A DNA stretch of 64,000 nt, taken from Hyphomicrobiaceae bacterium. Its GTDB lineage: Bacteria; Pseudomonadota; Alphaproteobacteria; Rhizobiales; Hyphomicrobiaceae. Each line of letters begins with the position of its first letter. Within the stretch, counting starts at the first letter, position 1. Shown here one piece after another: positions 26,291 through 35,714 of the stretch. The translations under genes were made by a program, and so were the position numbers. Under the pieces are notes generated by a model that was not told the origin of the DNA, made no database searches, and saw nothing but the letters and a program-made list of their open reading frames with translations. The DNA lies in assembly GCA_013214245.1 (NCBI GenBank), contig JABSQE010000011.1, positions 1 through 64,000 of the forward strand, read 5' to 3'.

Positions 26291-29170
26291 TCATTTTGCA
26301 ACTACTATATCATTGGTAACTGCAGAACTACCCTCGCATTGATACTTTCCAGGGTCATTCTCTTTAGAATATACTATAGGGCTAAATTTTGAAGATGCTT
26401 TCATTCGCAAATCTTCTAAGTCTCGTGCCACTAAACTTTTGCGCACAACTCTACAGGATCTATCATAAAGTTTTTTAAGAAACAAATAAGCTATGTCAGT
26501 ATTCCTTAAGCGATCATCATTAATCTGGTGAACTATACTTTTTGCAACAAAAAATTCTTTTGTATTATCGTTACAAGCGATTTCACCCAATATCTCAGCT
26601 CGTTTCTTTGCAAGCTTACGTAATGTATACTCTTTACAACTTTCTACAACATTATTTGAAGGTATTAGCTTATTAACTAGTATCGAGCTCACCTCAAGTA
26701 AAGGTCGCAATCGTTGTCTTACTTGATAGGCAGCAGCTTTTACGCGTTTGGCACCGGGTATGTTGTGATGCTTCATTTTTTGTGACAGAACATTTAAATC
26801 GACAATTGTATTTCGTAATGCTTTTTTTGTCTGATAATTAGACCTATTCATTAGGAGAGATTCAGTATCAGGTAGTAGTCTTTTTGTAGTCTGGCCCAGT
26901 TGTGTTCGCCAAATTTGCGCTTGTCTTAAATCTGCTCCTTGCAGACTTACATAGCGGAGGTTTGCTCCCTCTAAGTTTGCTGAGTTAAAATTAGCTCCTT
27001 GTAGTCTTGCAAGGTAAAGGTCTGCACCTTGTAATTTAGCGGAGTAAAGATTAGCACCTTGCAGGTCTGCAGATCTAAGATTAGCGCCTTGTAGTCTCAC
27101 CAAAGACAAATTTGTTCCTAGCAGCCTTGCTAATGTAAGGTTAACGCCGAGAAGTCTAGCAGCGTGAAGGTTAGCACCTTGCAATTTTGCGGATCGTAGG
27201 TTAGCGCCTTCTAATCTTGCAGAGTGTAGATTAGAACCCTGTAATTTAGCGGAGTAAAGATTAGCACCTTGTAAGTTAGCAAAAAATAGATTGGCACCCT
27301 GCAAGTCTGCGGAGCGGAGATTAGCGCTTGTTAAATTTGTAAGAGATAGGTTTGCTCCCTGCAGATTTACTGAACTTAGGTTTGTATGTTTCAGATTTGC
27401 AGAGCGAATGTTAGAACCTTTGAGATTTGCTGAACTGAAGGTAGCACCCTGTAAATTCGCAAACCGAAAGTTTACATCATAAAGTTTTGAAGACTTAAAG
27501 TTTGCGTTCATGAGATCCGCTTTGCTAAAATCGGTGTGACGTAAGTCAGAGAACTCAAATTTTGAACTTTTAAGGCTACTTTCTACAAAAAGGCTGAATT
27601 GAAGATGAGAATGGCTAAAATCAATCCATTTCAGATCGGACCTGCTGAAATCTGCGTACTTCAAATCACGATTTCTTAAAGCGTGAATAAATTCGTTCTC
27701 CCCAGGATCTTTATCATTAATGATATTTTGATCTACAATCTGAAGATTACGATTTACAGTAAACCAATGTGGCCACCAACACCGGTTCTGTAAATGTAAT
27801 GAAGGCTCATGAATTAGTGCAGTAAGAAAAAATATGCTTCGCTGTTTGTTCTTAGAGTTTTGATAACAATCTGTATGCAAAAAGTGCACAGGTATTAGAG
27901 ATCCCATATTTCTGTCAGTCCAGCCATCCGGCACGTTGGCTGTGAATGTCAAAAGTATGAGAAAGCTGTGGCCTAGAGAACCAGTCCAAAAAATATTTCT
28001 CGAGAAATTTAAGGGTAATATGATACTACTAATGAATATCTTAGCCAGAGTTTTTACAAAGTTCAAAAAACAAAAATACGCACTTGCTAGTGTAGTCAAA
28101 ATTGAGTTGCTATATCCTTTCCAGATAATACATGCGAAAAAAGGGATACTAGACAAATGCAATAAAATATTACTGAAAATTTGAGATATACTTCCGGTAT
28201 ACTTCGAAAACTTTGTACAGATTTGTGAGCCACTATCTGTAATGTGGTCAAAGTGCACTGCTATTTCGCTGAAGGATAAGGTAAACTCTCGTAGTACCTT
28301 AGCTTGAAGTTTCAAAAAGCGGGAAAAGGTAGGACTAAGGTTTTGTGCTATCAATCGGGCTAAACGGATAGTAAGTTGCCTAATGAAGTTATAGTTGCGG
28401 TTTATAAAACTTATAAATAAGAGCCCTAACAAGACTTGTCTGCTAAGTTGGCATTTGTTTTTGTAATGATTTATAGTTTTGGTGAAAAGCCACAACTTAC
28501 CGTTAAATAAGTTTAAATCGCGGCCAAATCCTCGATTAACCCATATTAATGTGATTATCGAACCGCTTATAACATGACATCGATGCCACCATGTCAAAGC
28601 TTCGCTGTGGTATGGCAAAAAACGAACCTGAAAAATGTATAGTAGAGATAATGGCGCCAGTATAAATGCCGCAAAAACAATCAAACGGAAGGAAAATAAA
28701 ATTGCATCACGTTTATTACGACGACCAACAATAGCCTGGGTGAAAAAATAGGAATGAATTTCATCTCGTAAGTCTATACTTCCGTGCTGTGTCGTTTCTG
28801 AAGGCAGTTTGTGATCAAGGATCAAAAGTTTATAATAAAGCATCTGATGTTGCAGTAATATTCCGAACAAAAAAAGTAGAAGCACAGAGGGCCCAAAGAA
28901 GAAAAAACTTGTTAATGGAATTTCGACGTTAATGAACGGTAACTTTACTGGCTCGCTTAAAAGTAAGTTCTTGTGGGTCAAATTGGATAAAATTATTGTG
29001 AAATAGGCTAGTATGAATAGATATACTAACAGGGTATTACGCGCAGCTCTGCTTGCATCGTTGAGTGAATCGATAAATCTGTGCAGACTTGTTCCGTTTG
29101 TATTGGTCGATTTGTAAGTCCAGGTACTTCGAAAAGTACTGCGGGACGGCCAATATCTTAATGGCAGCAT
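26291..29170 (-). CDS. Large membrane protein with long pentapeptide-repeat domain
   Basis: A 959-residue protein of unknown function, the largest unexplained gene here. The N-terminal half is an integral membrane domain: a soluble start (SLHRFIDSLNDASRAARNT), then hydrophobic segments at about residues 45-63, 85-108, 160-182 and 200-216, followed by more helical, partly amphipathic sequence to about 480. From about 505 to 755 runs a pentapeptide-repeat right-handed beta-helix of the A(N/D)LxG type, mostly in ten-residue pairs such as LQGANLYSAK. The last 200 residues are helical and basic. The start at 29170 has AAGGTG at proper spacing; an ATG ten codons upstream is possible. I recall similar membrane-pentapeptide proteins in rhizobia, function unknown. 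Convergent with proV. Confidence 0.85.
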   Translation of the reverse strand: MLPLRYWPSRSTFRSTWTYKSTNTNGTSLHRFIDSLNDASRAARNTLLVYLFILAYFTIILSNLTHKNLLLSEPVKLPFINVEIPLTSFFFFGPSVLLLFLFGILLQHQMLYYKLLILDHKLPSETTQHGSIDLRDEIHSYFFTQAIVGRRNKRDAILFSFRLIVFAAFILAPLSLLYIFQVRFLPYHSEALTWWHRCHVISGSIITLIWVNRGFGRDLNLFNGKLWLFTKTINHYKNKCQLSRQVLLGLLFISFINRNYNFIRQLTIRLARLIAQNLSPTFSRFLKLQAKVLREFTLSFSEIAVHFDHITDSGSQICTKFSKYTGSISQIFSNILLHLSSIPFFACIIWKGYSNSILTTLASAYFCFLNFVKTLAKIFISSIILPLNFSRNIFWTGSLGHSFLILLTFTANVPDGWTDRNMGSLIPVHFLHTDCYQNSKNKQRSIFFLTALIHEPSLHLQNRCWWPHWFTVNRNLQIVDQNIINDKDPGENEFIHALRNRDLKYADFSRSDLKWIDFSHSHLQFSLFVESSLKSSKFEFSDLRHTDFSKADLMNANFKSSKLYDVNFRFANLQGATFSSANLKGSNIRSANLKHTNLSSVNLQGANLSLTNLTSANLRSADLQGANLFFANLQGANLYSAKLQGSNLHSARLEGANLRSAKLQGANLHAARLLGVNLTLARLLGTNLSLVRLQGANLRSADLQGANLYSAKLQGADLYLARLQGANFNSANLEGANLRYVSLQGADLRQAQIWRTQLGQTTKRLLPDTESLLMNRSNYQTKKALRNTIVDLNVLSQKMKHHNIPGAKRVKAAAYQVRQRLRPLLEVSSILVNKLIPSNNVVESCKEYTLRKLAKKRAEILGEIACNDNTKEFFVAKSIVHQINDDRLRNTDIAYLFLKKLYDRSCRVVRKSLVARDLEDLRMKASSKFSPIVYSKENDPGKYQCEGSSAVTNDIVVAK
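26930..27520. repeat. 30-bp periodic repeat encoding pentapeptide pairs
   Basis: On the plus strand, units like 'AGCACCTTGTAATTTAGCGG' recur about every 30 bases with variation, about 20 units. They encode the ten-residue pairs of the pentapeptide beta-helix and keep the reading frame throughout, so this is a coding repeat and not a CRISPR or satellite. Confidence 0.85.
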
Positions 29171-30824
29171 ATTAACACCTTCGTTGAAATAGCTTACCAT
29201 CGATAATCTGCAAGTCGGTTATATGTCAAGGTGCCGTGCTGCCCCTGGTGTTTCTAAGTGTTTAAATTAGATCTATTGCGCATGAATATTTCTTAAAAAA
29301 ACTTTGCTTTTGTAGGCTAATAGCTGGGAGCAAGAATTATACAAGAAGCCCATATGATTTGGTGATTATATCAATAGACTAAATGAACTTAAATATATAA
29401 CCTTACATACAACTTGTATTAATTTTATATATTTTCTTTTGCAAATTGCGAGGCGATAATTAATTATGTATTTTATATTAATGATGGATGTATGTTTATC
29501 CCAGGCTAGTTTCAAGACTTTGCGGAGGACGACACTACTTTCTTATTTAGACTTAAAAATGAAATATCAAGTTTCACTTGCTAATACTGGAGACCATAGC
29601 ACCGCGTGTGTTCAATTAAAAATTTGAAATAAAAGGTTTTATAATAGATTTAGTTATAAGCAGATGTTTTTAAAATAGTTTTCAAACCGCATGATTATTG
29701 CAGTAAAGACTGAAGAATGATATTTTACAAAAACATTTAATAATTAAACGGAAGCGCTCTTAAAAGTTTATGGACTTTAAAAATTAGAATAATTTTAGAT
29801 GCGATTTTATTTCTCATGTCTGTAGTTGTAAGAAAAAAATTATTGTGACTTTTTGATATTTTATTATTTAAGGCTGACAAGAGTTATCAAAATTTCCAGC
29901 TGTTTACAACATTACACACTTGTAGATCTTGCTATTAAAGGGATAAAATTAAGATCGCTTGTAAGGTAGTCAGTCATGCCTTTACTGGATCTACAATGCC
30001 AGTTATATTGAAAAATTTAGTTTATTACAATGAAAAGCTGACTTTAGGCGTTATGATACTGTCGCGCTTTAAAATCTAAAAGCTGTTCAGTAAGTAATAC
30101 CACAACGCTTGCTTTATGTGTCAAAATATTACAACTAGACGTGAATTTAGGAAAACCGACAATTACACAGATGTTATAGTTTACTCTCCAATAGGCGCGA
30201 GTCTCAGAGTTGTAGGCTTATTTACAGTTCGCTTTACAATAGTTTCTTTGTAAAGACATAGCTGACGCCACGACTTTACGTTTACTATATTGGGTTCTCC
30301 AACATGAATTACGATTGCTTTCGCTAATTAATACAGTAGTGGTATTTGAAAGTATCATTTATGACGACCTGACTGCAGAAACGGCTATTAAAACTATCCA
30401 AAACGGTGCTGAAGCGTTTGTTAATGTTGCCAACGACCTATTTGCATTTATATGAATTTATTAATGCCGTTCTAAATATGCGCGATATAATTATCTTGGG
30501 TAAAGCTGTTATTAATTGAATTTATAATAAGTACCTGTCAGAAAATTTCGATATTACTAAAAGTTATTTTTCTTTACAAAAAAGTTACAAGGGCATACTG
30601 GCAACCTTTAGTTGTATCTAGTGGTTTATAGCTTGTAATCATAATCGACTTATGAACGAGGAAATAACAGAGATAACTGAAACACCCCAAAACAACAAAC
30701 GTTCCATTCAAAATTACGAACCGATTGGATGTAGATCTGCACCAACCTTGCCAGCTAGTAACTTGAAAGGCAGTGTTGTAGAAGAGTTAATGTCGTTAAT
30801 ATTAAAATATAGGGCTAAAAATCA
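29171..30824. other. Longest gene-free interval, with a coding-like open frame
   Basis: About 1.65 kb. On the plus strand 30243-30455 stays open for 70 codons with coding-like content (for example LRLLSLINTVVVFESIIYDD and TAIKTIQNGAEAF) but no usable start before a TAG at 30240. It may be the tail of a decayed gene. A 64-codon frame at 30652-30846 overlaps the start of the ELM1-family gene and is probably spurious. trxB, a usual neighbour of ELM1 in rhizobia, was not found. Confidence 0.45.
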
Positions 30825-31832
30825 ATGTCAAAATTGCGGATCTTGATAATAAGCGACGGCCGAGCTGGGCATTTTCATCTGTCAGAAGGTATAGCTGCTG
30901 CTCTAGGCCGCAAACAAGATGTTGATACAGAATACCTGCAAATAAACTGCAATAATTATCCTGGATTAGCAGTTTCTATGATGACACGCAGTTGGATGAG
31001 TTCACAACAAATCCTCAGAATAGTCTACGGACTAAAAATGATAGCATTGCCCGATGTAGATTTAGTTGTTTCAGCTGGTAGTAAAACATTAGCTGCTAAC
31101 ATTTGTATGTCAAGATTGTTAAATGCAGCAAACATATTCTATGGTTCTTTACGTCGCTTCCGTGCTCAAGATTTTACTCTGGTTCTCACGTCTTACCCAC
31201 GACAAACAAGACTAGCTCCTAATATAATTCATGCGCTTAAACCATCTGCACTTGACCCAGACACCCTGCCTAGCACCAATGTTAATGGTAGGTTTGGAAT
31301 GGTGATAGGTGGGCCGTCAAGGAGAATAAATTTTTCACAAAACGACTGGCGTATCTTAGGCAATATGATGCAAAATACGCACATGCTCTGCGGAGTGCGC
31401 TGGAGTGTGAGCAATTCACGTCGTACGCCAAAAGAAGTTAACGCAATGCTGAGTGCTTTATCTAAGAAAAAGCACAGCCCGATCGATGAATTCATAGATG
31501 TCACGAGTACTAGGCAGAAAACTCTCTCTGATCTTTTTGCAAAAGTCAGCAGTGTAGTTTGCACCGCCGATTCAAGCAGCATGATTTCGGAAGCAGTGTG
31601 GGCTCGGAAGCGTGTTATTGCAATAGAGCCAAACAAATTTGCATTGACTAGAAATGAGAGAAACTACCGAGACTGGCTCGAGAGTAAAGGATGGATAATC
31701 TCCTATAAACTAAAAGAAATAGAGCCTGAAAAACTTATTTGGTTGTTTAATGCGTTGAAGCCGATGTCTCATAACCCTCTTGATCATCTTTCTAAACTCT
31801 TAGCCGAGAAAATAGTATGCTTTGATAAGTAA
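30825..31832 (+). CDS. ELM1/GtrOC1 family protein (PF06258 type)
   Basis: A 335-residue protein resembling the 'mitochondrial fission ELM1' family, which in bacteria looks like a GT-B-fold glycosyltransferase without a proven substrate. Typical features are the N-terminal LRILIISDGRAGHFHLSEGIAAAL, the middle VDLVVSAGSKTLAANI and LVLTSYPRQTRLAPNIIHAL, then GMVIGGPSRRINFSQNDW, and the late VVCTADSSSMISEAVWARKRVIAIEP, a nucleotide-sugar-site-like pattern. It ends 14 bases from the convergent greA stop. The greA-ELM1 association is seen in other alphaproteobacteria. Alternative: a lipid-linked glycosyltransferase of the LPS pathway. Confidence 0.82.
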   Translation: MSKLRILIISDGRAGHFHLSEGIAAALGRKQDVDTEYLQINCNNYPGLAVSMMTRSWMSSQQILRIVYGLKMIALPDVDLVVSAGSKTLAANICMSRLLNAANIFYGSLRRFRAQDFTLVLTSYPRQTRLAPNIIHALKPSALDPDTLPSTNVNGRFGMVIGGPSRRINFSQNDWRILGNMMQNTHMLCGVRWSVSNSRRTPKEVNAMLSALSKKKHSPIDEFIDVTSTRQKTLSDLFAKVSSVVCTADSSSMISEAVWARKRVIAIEPNKFALTRNERNYRDWLESKGWIISYKLKEIEPEKLIWLFNALKPMSHNPLDHLSKLLAEKIVCFDK

Positions 31833-31846
31833 TAAGTTCAAAGCTG

Positions 31847-32326
31847 TTATATCCATTCGATTTTGAGGATCTCATAAGAACGCGATCCCTTAGGAGTAGT
31901 AACCTCGACAGAATCTCCTTCTTGTTTTCCAATTAGTGCACGTGCGATGGGAGATGTGATGGAAACTTTTCCAGCCTTTACATCGGCTTCAAGCTCACCG
32001 ACAATTTTATAAACAACCGTATCCTCGGTGTCTTCATCGACTAGAGTTAAAGTTGCCCCGAATTTTACAGTATTTCCAGATAACATTGAAGGTTCAACAA
32101 CGTCGGCACGACCTAGCTTATCTTCAAGTTCTGCGACCTTAGCCTCATTCATTCCTTGTGCTTCCTTCGCAGAGTGATATTCGGCATTTTCCGATAAATC
32201 CCCGTGCGCGCGTGCCTCGGAAATGGCCTGAATAATACGCGGTCGCACTTCAGATTTTAGCCGCTGTAGTTCAGCTTCCATAGCGGCATACCCTTCTGCT
32301 GTAATGGGCACACGTTCCATCGCCAT
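31847..32326 (-). CDS. greA: Transcription elongation factor GreA
   Basis: Rescues backtracked RNA polymerase by stimulating transcript cleavage through its secondary channel. The 159 residues are full length: N-terminal coiled coil (EGYAAMEAELQRLKSEVRPRIIQAISEARAHGDLSENAEYHSAKE, with the acidic tip Asp-Leu-Ser-Glu-Asn-Ala-Glu) and the C-terminal FKBP-like domain (SPIARALIGKQEGDSVEVTTPKGSRSYEILKIEW). AAGGAG precedes the ATG. Follows carB on the minus strand, the usual alphaproteobacterial order, with 115 bases between. Confidence 0.96.
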   Translation of the reverse strand: MAMERVPITAEGYAAMEAELQRLKSEVRPRIIQAISEARAHGDLSENAEYHSAKEAQGMNEAKVAELEDKLGRADVVEPSMLSGNTVKFGATLTLVDEDTEDTVVYKIVGELEADVKAGKVSITSPIARALIGKQEGDSVEVTTPKGSRSYEILKIEWI

Positions 32327-32441
32327 TGTTAGGGTCTCCTTTTTAGGTAAATTGTGCTATTGGATTTCCCACAGATTCAACATTCTTTGAAATAGAAATT
32401 AACGCACAATATTGTAAGTTAGAGTTTTAATTTCTTGCTGT

Positions 32442-35400
32442 TTAATCAGTGTAGCTCTGCAACGACGCAATTTTTATACTGCCAGTCTTAAAAGCCTTAA
32501 TAGCTTTAGTGACCGCAAGAGCGCCATTTAAGGTTGTATAGTATGGGATCTGATTCAGCAAGGCAGTTCTGCGAATATCCTTAGAATCTTCCAAAGCTGT
32601 AGCCCCTTCAGTCGTATTGAAAACAATAGAAATTTCACTATTTTTCATGGCATCAACAACATTAGGACGGCCTTCAAAAACTTTATTGATGCTTGTACAA
32701 TATAACCCTTGTTTTTCTAAAAAGCACTTTGTTCCGCGAGTTGCGAGGAGTGAAAAGCCCATACTAACAAGTTCACGTGCAGCTTCGATAATACCCTCCT
32801 TATCATCATCACGCAAAGAAATGAGAACTTTTCCGGATTTAGGGATTTGTTGTCCAGCGCCAAGCTGAGCTTTTCCAAAAGCCATTGCAAAGTCGAAGTC
32901 TATCCCCATTACCTCTCCTGTTGAGCGCATTTCTGGTCCTAAAACAGTATCGACGCCCGGAAAACGAACAAAAGGAAAAACTGCTTCTTTAATCGCTACA
33001 TGCTTGACAGCGGGTGTTCTCAAATTGAGATTTGCTAACTTTTCACCAGCCATTATCTTAGATGCTAAACTCGCAAGAGGTAATCCAATAACTTTCGCAA
33101 CGAACGGTACTGTTCTACTGGCACGGGGGTTAACCTCAAGGATATAAATATTGTTGTCCTTTATTGCGTATTGCACGTTCATTAGACCAACAACGCCTAA
33201 TGATAAAGCTAGTAGACGAGTTTGTGTTTCGAGATCGCGAATAAGAGTATCACTTAGAGTATGCGGTGGTAATGAGCAGGCGGAGTCGCCTGAATGGATA
33301 CCAGCTTCTTCGATGTGTTCCATTACACCAGCAATAAACACATCTTTACCATCGCAAATGCAATCTATGTCAACTTCAGTTGCATTTGTCAAATAACGAT
33401 CGATAAGTAATGGTCGCTGCTTTGAAACAATTAACTCGGATGGACTGCCAAGCGTTGCTATCAGCCGTTCTACATAATGCTTAATCTCATTACTGTCTTG
33501 CACTATTTCCATCGCTCGGCCACCTAAAACATAAGATGGCCTAATAACTACAGGATAGCCAATATTTTCAGCTTTAGTCACAGCTTGTTGCGGTGACTTT
33601 GCAATACTACTCTCTGGCTGTTTGAGACCAAGCTTTGTTATTAACGCGCTAAAACGATCTCTATCTTCGGCGAGATCAATAGCATCTGGTGATGTGCCAA
33701 GAATTGGAACACCTGCTTTTTCCAAAGTAGATGCCAGCTTTAAAGGAGTTTGGCCACCGAATTGTACAATAACTCCTTTAATGATACCCCTGGCTTGCTC
33801 TGTATGAATGATATTAAGTACATCTTCAGATGTTAATGGTTCAAAATACAGACGGTCGGACGTATCATAATCAGTTGAAACAGTCTCTGGATTACAATTG
33901 ATCATTATTGTCTCATAACCATCCTCAGATAGGGAAAAGCATGCATGACAGCAACAATAGTCAAACTCAATACCCTGCCCAATTCTATTAGGTCCTCCCC
34001 CAAGAATAATAACTTTCTCGCGTTCAGTGGGCTGCGCTTCACACATTGGAACATCAAACAAACTTTCTTCGTAGGTAGAGTACATATATGCTGTGGGTGA
34101 TTCAAATTCTGCCGCACATGTATCAATACGTTTAAACACAGGATGTATGCCTAATTGATACCGTTTTGCTTCAACCTCTTTGATGCTTATTTTTGCTAAG
34201 GTAGCAAGTCGTAAATCCGAGAACCCCATGGCTTTGAGCTGCCTCAGGATAGCAGGGCTATCTGGAAGACCATGTTTTTGCACACGAGCTTCCATTTCTA
34301 CAATTTCAGAAATTCTGTCCATAAACCAGGGATCATAATGACAGTATTCTTGAATTTTTTCAGATGGTTCGCCAAGCCTAAGAGCTTGAGCTACTTTTAG
34401 CAATCGATCGGGAGCTGGGCGACTTACCGCTGCCTGAATAACATTTTTGTCATCTCCTTGCCCAATACCTCTCAATTCAACATCATCAAGACCTGATAGA
34501 CCTGTTTCCATCGAACGAAGTGCTTTTTGAATGCTTTCAGAAAATGTTCGTCCAATGGCCATAACCTCCCCAACGGATTTCATAGCAGTGGTGAGTGTTG
34601 TGTCTGATCCTGGAAATTTTTCAAACGCGAAACGTGGGATTTTTGTGACAACATAATCAATTGCCGGCTCGAACGAAGCAGGTATGGCGCTGTCTGTAAT
34701 ATCATTTCCTAATTCATCAAGGGTATAGCCGACTGCGAGGCGTGCTGCTATTTTAGCTATAGGGAATCCAGTTGCTTTTGAGGCGAGAGCAGATGACCTA
34801 GAGACTCTTGGATTCATTTCAATAACAACGAGTCTGCCGTCCTTCGGATTAATAGCGAATTGAACATTTGAGCCACCGGTTTCAACACCAATTTCTCGCA
34901 ACACACTTATCGATGCGTCACGCATGATTTGATATTCTTTATCGGTAAGCGTTAACGCGGGGGCAACTGTTATGGAGTCACCCGTATGAACGCCCATAGC
35001 GTCGATATTTTCAATCGAGCAGACAACAATACAATTATCTGCTCGATCACGAACGACTTCCATTTCAAATTCTTTCCATCCGAGAACACTTTCTTCTATG
35101 AGAATCTGATTAGTAGGAGAGGCATCAAGTCCACGTTCAACAATGTCAAAATATTCTTGTTTGTTGTAGCCAACACCGCCGCCTGTCCCACCAAGGGTAA
35201 AAGATGGCCGAATGATTGCAGGAAGTCCAATAAGCTCTATGGCAGCAGCTGCTTCAGTAATATTATGAGCAAGTGCAGAGCGTGGTGTTTCAACACCAAT
35301 TTTTTTCATCGCCTCACGGAATGATTGACGATCTTCGGCTTTGTGAATTGCAGCAGCATTAGCTCCAATAATTTCAATTCCAAGATCTTTAAGTACTCCG

Positions 35401-35714
35401 CTATTGTGGAGGGCAAGGGCTGTGTTTAACGCGGTTTGTCCACCCATTGTTGGCAAAAGTGCGCAGGGTCGTTCTTTAGCCAGAATTTTGGCAACAACAT
35501 CTGGCGTGATCGGCTCAATGTAAGTGGCATCGGCCAAATTTGGATCAGTCATTATTGTCGCTGGATTAGAATTAACCAATATAATTCGATAACCCTCAGC
35601 TCTCAAAGCCTTACAAGCTTGGGTGCCGGAGTAATCGAACTCACAAGCCTGGCCAATTACAATCGGGCCTGCACCAATAATTATGATTGAATTGATATCA
35701 GCGCGTTTTGGCAT
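32442..35714 (-). CDS. carB: Carbamoyl-phosphate synthase large subunit
   Basis: Makes carbamoyl phosphate from bicarbonate, ammonia and two ATP for arginine and pyrimidines. The 1090 residues comprise two ATP-grasp halves (first IIIIGAGPIVIGQACEFDYSGTQAC; second VIILGGGPNRIGQGIEFDYCCCHAC), with EMNPRVSRSSALASKATGFPIAK and EVNPRASRTVPFVAKVIGLPLA, an oligomerisation region between them, and the C-terminal MGS-like allosteric domain (LLATRGTKCFLEKQGL, FNTTEGATALEDSKDIRR). Full length. The small-subunit gene carA, normally just upstream, is absent; that interval instead holds the yqgE fossil. Confidence 0.96.
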   Translation of the reverse strand: MPKRADINSIIIIGAGPIVIGQACEFDYSGTQACKALRAEGYRIILVNSNPATIMTDPNLADATYIEPITPDVVAKILAKERPCALLPTMGGQTALNTALALHNSGVLKDLGIEIIGANAAAIHKAEDRQSFREAMKKIGVETPRSALAHNITEAAAAIELIGLPAIIRPSFTLGGTGGGVGYNKQEYFDIVERGLDASPTNQILIEESVLGWKEFEMEVVRDRADNCIVVCSIENIDAMGVHTGDSITVAPALTLTDKEYQIMRDASISVLREIGVETGGSNVQFAINPKDGRLVVIEMNPRVSRSSALASKATGFPIAKIAARLAVGYTLDELGNDITDSAIPASFEPAIDYVVTKIPRFAFEKFPGSDTTLTTAMKSVGEVMAIGRTFSESIQKALRSMETGLSGLDDVELRGIGQGDDKNVIQAAVSRPAPDRLLKVAQALRLGEPSEKIQEYCHYDPWFMDRISEIVEMEARVQKHGLPDSPAILRQLKAMGFSDLRLATLAKISIKEVEAKRYQLGIHPVFKRIDTCAAEFESPTAYMYSTYEESLFDVPMCEAQPTEREKVIILGGGPNRIGQGIEFDYCCCHACFSLSEDGYETIMINCNPETVSTDYDTSDRLYFEPLTSEDVLNIIHTEQARGIIKGVIVQFGGQTPLKLASTLEKAGVPILGTSPDAIDLAEDRDRFSALITKLGLKQPESSIAKSPQQAVTKAENIGYPVVIRPSYVLGGRAMEIVQDSNEIKHYVERLIATLGSPSELIVSKQRPLLIDRYLTNATEVDIDCICDGKDVFIAGVMEHIEEAGIHSGDSACSLPPHTLSDTLIRDLETQTRLLALSLGVVGLMNVQYAIKDNNIYILEVNPRASRTVPFVAKVIGLPLASLASKIMAGEKLANLNLRTPAVKHVAIKEAVFPFVRFPGVDTVLGPEMRSTGEVMGIDFDFAMAFGKAQLGAGQQIPKSGKVLISLRDDDKEGIIEAARELVSMGFSLLATRGTKCFLEKQGLYCTSINKVFEGRPNVVDAMKNSEISIVFNTTEGATALEDSKDIRRTALLNQIPYYTTLNGALAVTKAIKAFKTGSIKIASLQSYTD

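Noticed and set aside
26930..27520. 30-bp periodic repeats as a possible CRISPR array
   Set aside because: Units vary, have no spacers and keep one reading frame; they encode pentapeptide pairs.
30652..30846. 64-codon frame overlapping the ELM1-family start
   Set aside because: Overlaps the real gene by 22 bases, has low-complexity polar content and no recognised domain.
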